A stretch of 64,000 nucleotides of DNA from Impatiens glandulifera. Its lineage: Eukaryota; Streptophyta; Magnoliopsida; Ericales; Balsaminaceae. The stretch spans positions 47,031,382-47,095,381 of the forward strand of contig NC_061863.1 in the NCBI RefSeq assembly GCF_907164915.1, written 5' to 3'. This document shows positions 58,791 through 64,000 of this stretch, piece after piece. The notes beneath the pieces were generated by a model. That model was not told where the DNA came from and searched no databases. It was given only the letters and a program-made list of their open reading frames with translations. Position 1 is the first letter of the stretch. Every line of letters begins with the position of its first letter. The translations under genes were made by a program, and so were the position numbers.

Positions 58791-59680
58791 ATGGTTGGTT
58801 TGACGAAGTAAGGGTGTGAAAGTGTGTGAGATCATGAGATGAGAGATTCGATTAAGATTTAGTGTGGGTGGTTTGCCTCATGAGATGAGATTGAGATTGA
58901 GATTTAGTGGGTGGTTTGCCAAAGTGAGGGTAAATATAAAAGGTTTTAACAAATTAGATATTAGTGGTTAAAATATATGAATAAAATGTTGATTGACCGA
59001 GTATATGAATTAAATGTTGACCATGAGATGAGATTTGATCGGGTAGTTTGTCGGTCAAGGGATAAAGAGGCGTATAAAAAGTGTGAGTCACAATAGATTG
59101 ACTAAGATTGTAGGTGGTTTGCCGATGGGATAAAAGAGGCATATGAAAATGTGTGAGTCACAAGATGAGGATTGATGGTTGGTTTGGCGAGGGATAAGTG
59201 TGTGAAAGTGTGTGAGTTCATGAGATGAGATTCGATTGAGATTTAGTGGGTGGTTTGCCGAAGTAAGGGTAAATATAAAATATTTTTAACAAATGAGATA
59301 TTAGTGGTTAAAAATATATGAATGAAATATTGATTGACCGAGTATATGAATTAAATGTTGTTTGACTGAGGTTGTCGATTGAGATTGGTTATTGATTTAT
59401 TGAAGTAGGGGTTAAGATTGATGGGTGATTTGTTGACGAGATAAAAAGTCATATGAAAAAGTGTGAGTCAAAAGAGATCTCGATAAGATTGATGCGTGAT
59501 TTGTCGAGAGATAAAGAGACATATAAAAAAGTGTGAGTCACAAAAATATGGTCGATTGGGGGGATTGATGGTTGGTTTGACGGGGGGATGAAAAGTGTGT
59601 AAAAATGAGTGATGTCACGAGATGAAATGTTGATTGAAATTTGGTGGTTGATTTGCTGAAATGAAAGTAAATATAATAGT
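58790..59680. repeat. Degenerate minisatellite, GATGGTTGGTTTGCCGA type
   Basis: Repeated phrases (GTGTGAGTCACAAGAT, GAGATTTAGTGGGTGGTTTG, GATGGTTGGTTTGACG, AAATATTGATTGACCGAG) recur many times in changing order, forming higher-order units of about 100-350 bp. No coding capacity. 59680-60045 shows only A/T-rich sequence. Confidence 0.7.
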
Positions 59681-60045
59681 GTAAAGCACGTCTAACGTTA
59701 CTTTAGATAAGAGAAAAATGTATGACACAAATTTAAGTAAAATTTACAAATCAATTTATTGTATCTTAACTAAATAAATAAATGGTGTAATTTTGATTTT
59801 TACCCAGAAGAAATTTATATTTCTTTTAACTGTTTTCCAACCACATAAATTAGTTTTTATTTTTTTAGATATTTTATGAATTTTAAAATATATATTAACA
59901 TTAAATTTTTTGAATTGAACTTAAATTTACAAACTAAATATAATTTTAAATTAATAAAATTTGAATAATATTAATTTTATCTAAAATATTTATAGATAAA
60001 TAATATTTTGTTTATATTATTAGTAATGCAAATGCACGAGATTAA

Positions 60046-60890
60046 TGCTAGTCGGAATAATTTTCTTTATTAACGTGATTTAAGCTTAGGCTTTGGGTTT
60101 TTTTTTCCATGAGTTTCCCTTTTCTTTTTTTAGAATTATTCGTGAGTACACGAAACGATGCTATCAGATATCCTTTGCTCGAATCGTCTAGGAAATTATC
60201 GAGTTCCTTTTGAAACGGCCGTCGAATGGACATTCTCATATCGACTCGTACTTGTTTTCTAATATTCGTTTTTATTTTTATTTTCCTTATCTTCCTTTTT
60301 TAGAAAAGGATCTTGGTGACATTTCCTCACATTTTTTCGGAAAACGAATGGTCACAACCGAGCGTCAAGATAAGGCTTCCTACGTATCCTCTTAAGAGAG
60401 AGATCAGGTCAAAACGTAGTTCAAGGGTGTAAAAATATCGATTTTATTTTGAAAATGCCAATAGTGTGAACTAGGGTTTTATTTATTTTTTGGAATGCCC
60501 TAGTGTGAACTAATGTTTTATTCTCTTTTTTTGTTCGTTTTTTTATTTTATGAATGCCCTAGTGTGAACTAGGTTTATTTTTTATTTTGAATGAGTTAGA
60601 ATGCGCTACTACGGTAAACGACTTAATTTTCATAATCATTTTTTTTAAATGACTTACAACGCGTTATCGAGGATATACGTCTTACACTGCATCTTTTTTT
60701 CTTTATCTTTTTGTTTGGATGATTTAGAATGTGTTATCGGTGATAGACGTCTTACACCACATCTCTCTTTATTATTTTATTTTTTTAGATGACTTAGAAT
60801 GCGTTATTGGGGATAAACATTTTACATCGAATTAGATGAAAATATTTACTATTTAGAGTCCAATATGATACAACGAAGATTGATTCCAAT
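60046..60890 (+). mobile_element. Gypsy-type LTR remnant
   Basis: Contains GATAAGGCTTCCTACGTATC, then CTTAAGAGAGAGATCAGGTC and AAAACGTAGTTC, text typical of plant gypsy-type LTRs as I recall it. Three units of about 55 bp follow, around CCTAGTGTGAACTAGGGTTT (60455-60590), then three units with GACTTAGAATGCGTTATCGG (60590-60830). No coding region. Confidence 0.45.
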
Positions 60891-60894
60891 TTAG

Positions 60895-61032
60895 TTTTTT
60901 TTTTAAGTAAGGAGAACTACCATGACACCCATATTCATGGCCTTCGATTCAACTCAGCGCTTCTAGTTGGAATCGAACTCGTGATATTTTGGTATCTTAA
61001 GCCGACTCTAACCACTAGGCTACCTTGGTGGG
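60895..61032 (-). mobile_element. SINE with A- and B-box
   Basis: The minus strand begins CCACCAAGGTAGCCTAGTGG followed by TTAGAGTCGGC (A-box region). The B-box-like GAGTTCGATTCC is the complement of 60969-60980. The body ends GTAGTTCTCCTTACTTAAAA. A tRNA-type promoter head, a 3' end shared with 38640-38765 and 46850-46935, and a terminal A-run support a SINE. Confidence 0.75.
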
Positions 61033-62233
61033 TTCAAACTAAGGAGCCAAGTTCAAACTTAGGTTTTTACTAGTTTACTAATATAATGAGCTTACAGACC
61101 TATTTACTATTTAAACTAATAACCCTAACCCAATTCATACATATAAAGCCTTACAGGTACATCTATGAATCTAACAGAATATCAGCAAATCATGAAAGTA
61201 GATAAACTGGCTGAGGGAAGATTGGCAAATAATTGAAAAAAGAGTGAAGGCAATAAAATCACATGTTACCTGATCATCAACTTGGGAGGTTCACATGTAC
61301 AGAAGTGTGGAGGAGAATGATGCAGCATTATAAATAATATGATGAAATGCCGACCGGAGACTGATCAGCACTATCCTCCCATCTTGATCTACAGAATTTG
61401 ATTGCTTCCTGATCAGCAAGTGCTTCAAGTATGATTATGCAATGAACCAATAGAAGGTGGTGGATGAATACTGACATTGAAATATATTCACAAGAGAACT
61501 ATAAATAAAAGTAGCAGTAATTAAGCCAAGAATAACATAACTAGACAAATTAAGTGGGCAAGCTGTAGCTAAACAAAATGATAGACAAGTGACAATAAAA
61601 CTTAGTTTAATTAAGCAGTTCTGGCAAAAAGTCCATGCCAAGGATTCTAGTCAATTACTAATTAAAGGAGCTAAGGCAAGAGAAATGAACCATGTTTACA
61701 TAGCCAGCACAATTACCTGCACTAAACGAATATCAAATGCCCGATGCCCGTCTATTAGCAGGATCACCAACCAACTGCAATGGTCTTTATGTCTGAGAAC
61801 ATCTTTTCTGCCCTTTCAACATTTACATCAACTGCATTTCTACAAACTTAAATGGGCCCTCATTCAATTTTGATTTACACTATTCATTTTTTGCATCAGA
61901 AACAGCAGAAAGAATTCAACATATATAGAGAGTGATTAGTCAAATTCACAAGACATGGAAAGAGAATAACAAATAGGAATAATGAACATTCTATGGTTCA
62001 TTTCAAGATCATTCATCTAGAATGAGTTTCAAGTACTAATCAAAAGCAGAAACATGGACTGTATAGCATCTTTTTTCTACCAAAAGTAAATTTTATTTGG
62101 GAAGCACAAGACAAGCACAAGAACAAAGATGTCACTTAATTTAAAATTTGTAGTTATAGATAATCATCAATCAAATAACTGATTGACTAACCAAGGATAG
62201 ATCGAAAATAAGAATAGAAAAACACATAAAAAA
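61033..62233. other. Downstream flank of the DUF936 gene, no clear coding region
   Basis: Less A/T-biased than the DNA to its left. On the minus strand there are donor-like sites (GATCAG/GTAACATG near 61269; TGCAG/GTAATTG near 61715) and short frames without recognisable domains. They could belong to a spliced 3' UTR or to remains of another gene. Confidence 0.35.
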
Positions 62234-64000
62234 TTAATTGAGAGTTGTGCCAACATGCTGGATAACAAATCCATAAATCTTCCTCTTAAGCTGCTCAATC
62301 TTTTGAGAAAGCACTTGATCCCTTTTCAATATTACATGATCCAACCAGTCGTTCACCCTCTTTAGCTGGGACAAGATCGCAGCAAGTGGTCTTCCACGGT
62401 CAGACCCACCACCATCAGACGAAGGCGACGACGACGGCGACTTGTCAAACACACGGAAACCAGCATCAAGCGATTCTTCCACAAACTTCAGAAACCATTT
62501 TTGCATCTCCGTTTGCAAATTCTTCCCAAGTTCCACATTTTCGTTCATCCCATATCCCCTTGTCCATTTACCAGCAGCAGAATCCGAAGGTGTCGCAGTT
62601 GTGTTCCTGCTGCTAATAGATTGTCGTCTTAAGGAACCCTTCTTCTGTGTTGTAGAAGCCCGAGGAAGAATGTTCTGGTCAGTTAGAAGAGATACTATTT
62701 CAAGGTCAGTAGCCAGAGCAGCTTCCACCCAAAGAGAAAAAGAGGATTTTGAATTATCCACCACTGAGACAATATCCTCGCTTTGGCTAATGTGGGTGCG
62801 GCTGTTGAAAACTAATTCAGAAACTGTTGTTGCTTTCGTTACTTCATCATAAATTGTAAAGAATCGATCAATTGTGGGTAATGGGTTTGCTGCCTTTGAT
62901 GCAGAACAAAGATCTGAAAACATACTGAAATAACACAATACTTGTATAAGAAGAAGAATGAATGAATGAAAGAGGGGGGTTCTGTGTTCACAGCTCACCT
63001 CAAGCATCTTATAATAGATTCAGTTGCAATTGCTTCCTCCAGAGCTTCGGCTGCAGCTGTAGCACTTACACCTCTTCTTTTCATAGCATCCTTTCCAAGT
63101 CTAGCAAGGTTAGAAGAGATGGTTGAGTCTAAAGAAATACTACCATCAGTCCATTTCTTTTCATGAACTGTGATGACCGGAGATGACTTTTCTTTTTGAT
63201 TGCCGTCTGAATCATATTGAAAAGGCTTGTGATCATTCACATCACTTAGACGCCTAGAGATTGCAGCCTGAAAACCCATTTCAAATTATATTAGAAGTTT
63301 GCAATAGCTAAAATGATGTTAATTCTTTTGAAATATCAAATGAATGGCATACCTGAGTCCTCAAAATAGCTTGAATATCCAGTTGCTTATTCTTTGTATT
63401 TGTTTTCTCTTTCTGTTCATCTTCAATGGCATGTGATGATTCATCCCAGCTCTTCCTATTCACTTTTGCCGATCCAATAATTGCTTCCGATGCCTTTGAA
63501 ATTCCAGGAGTAACATTAGCCAATTTCTTCTTAGTTGAAGAATCAGAAACACTCTTCAATCCACCTGATAGCCTTCTAGCAGGTGAATTAGACATTCTTC
63601 TTGGAGTAGGGGATCCTTGTCTACGAGACCCATTTGGCGATGGCTGTCTGTACCGCGAAGGAACGATAATCGCAGCCTCTCTTGAAGTTTTTCGATTCTC
63701 TTCCCGAGCTGCAGCTAAACTCGGCACAACGCATTTAGATGGTGGAACGGGTGAAGCTGATCTCTTCACCTGTACAGAAGGGGAAGGATCTCTTCTTTTC
63801 TCCATAGTCGGTGGAATCTTTTTCCCTACAGATAAAGATCTTTGTTGCTTCGCCGTACATGGAGAGGAAAACCTATTAGGTTTATCAGAACTCTTCGATT
63901 CATCTTCTCTAGTAGCTTCAGAAACATTGTTTTCTCTTGGAGTTAAAACACGTCTACTGAAATACTTATCATTCTTACCTTCCGATTTCGCTACTTCCGA
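62234..64000 (-). CDS. DUF936 family protein, 3' part (5' end outside window)
   Basis: Three exons are visible, >64000-63353, 63267-62999 and 62924-62234, joined in frame by GT-AG introns (GTATGCCA, GTGAGCTG). The first is open to the window edge. The visible protein is about 535 residues. It starts with a basic Ser/Arg/Pro-rich linker ([34 protein letters not shown]). [20 protein letters not shown] and [20 protein letters not shown] follow. A C-terminal helical region includes [18 protein letters not shown] and [16 protein letters not shown]. This is the usual C-terminal half of plant DUF936 proteins; their conserved N-terminal domain would lie beyond 64000. Some Arabidopsis DUF936 members (CORD proteins) affect cortical microtubules, and the basic linker would fit microtubule binding, but that is inference. 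Confidence 0.9.

Noticed and set aside
1..64000. CRISPR arrays, phage or bacterial defence systems
   Set aside because: All supported genes are plant nuclear with introns. The tandem repeats seen lack the regular repeat-spacer pattern and are minisatellites.

Overview
This is an AT-rich eudicot nuclear window, shown by spliced plant gene families with GT-AG introns, plant-type LTR retrotransposons, MULEs, hAT and CACTA transposons, SINEs and LINEs. The species cannot be named from the sequence. There is no CRISPR array, operon, rRNA or convincing tRNA gene. Most of the window is layered transposon debris. Four host genes stand out, all on the minus strand.

Layout. (1) 1-20.9 kb is a tandem segmental duplication. 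A unit of about 6.3 kb occurs at 743-7043 and again at 8239-20805, each copy preceded by the 3' end of a CACTA transposon. The second copy has been expanded by a complete but dead copia element (12725-17538, TSD ACAAG), a 178-bp Mutator-type MITE (11160-11337, 9-bp TSD), two SINEs and a minisatellite. Copy 1 keeps the clean empty sites. A third, more diverged copy lies at about 37.63-41.0 kb, and a short stub follows copy 2 at 20840-20930. (2) 21.1-26.9 kb holds a truncated copia LTR and a gypsy-type remnant that contains a MULE of 3.36 kb (23184-26546, 10-bp TSD AATAAACCAT) with long TIRs and the SWIM/zinc-knuckle end of a transposase. (3) 26954-27966 is a two-exon LRR protein that looks like a receptor-kinase ectodomain without the kinase. 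(4) 29.8-37.1 kb has a minus-strand LINE, a FAR1/MULE-transposase-like pseudogene, a convergent ULP1 (C48 protease)-like pseudogene and a dispersed short motif, perhaps all parts of one degraded MULE. (5) 41456-43065 is a three-exon gene for an uncharacterised acidic/lysine-rich plant protein with a telo-box/TATA promoter. (6) 43.5-47 kb is very AT-rich and carries a MITE, a 191-bp near-perfect hairpin and a 991-bp Mutator-type MITE inserted in old copia sequence. (7) 47288-48451 is a two-exon plant class II O-methyltransferase. (8) 50.3-57 kb is a nested array of gypsy debris and hAT ends, with a hAT transposase gene whose 3' half is inverted and which is interrupted by a LINE with its own TSD. 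(9) 57-61 kb is tandem repeats, gypsy-type leader sequence and SINEs. (10) 62234-64000 is the 3' end of a DUF936 gene that runs off the window.

The host genes look like independent single-copy genes separated by transposons. No shared pathway can be read from their arrangement. The value of the window lies in the insertion history, where duplicated copies give direct before/after comparisons, and in several structurally odd transposons.
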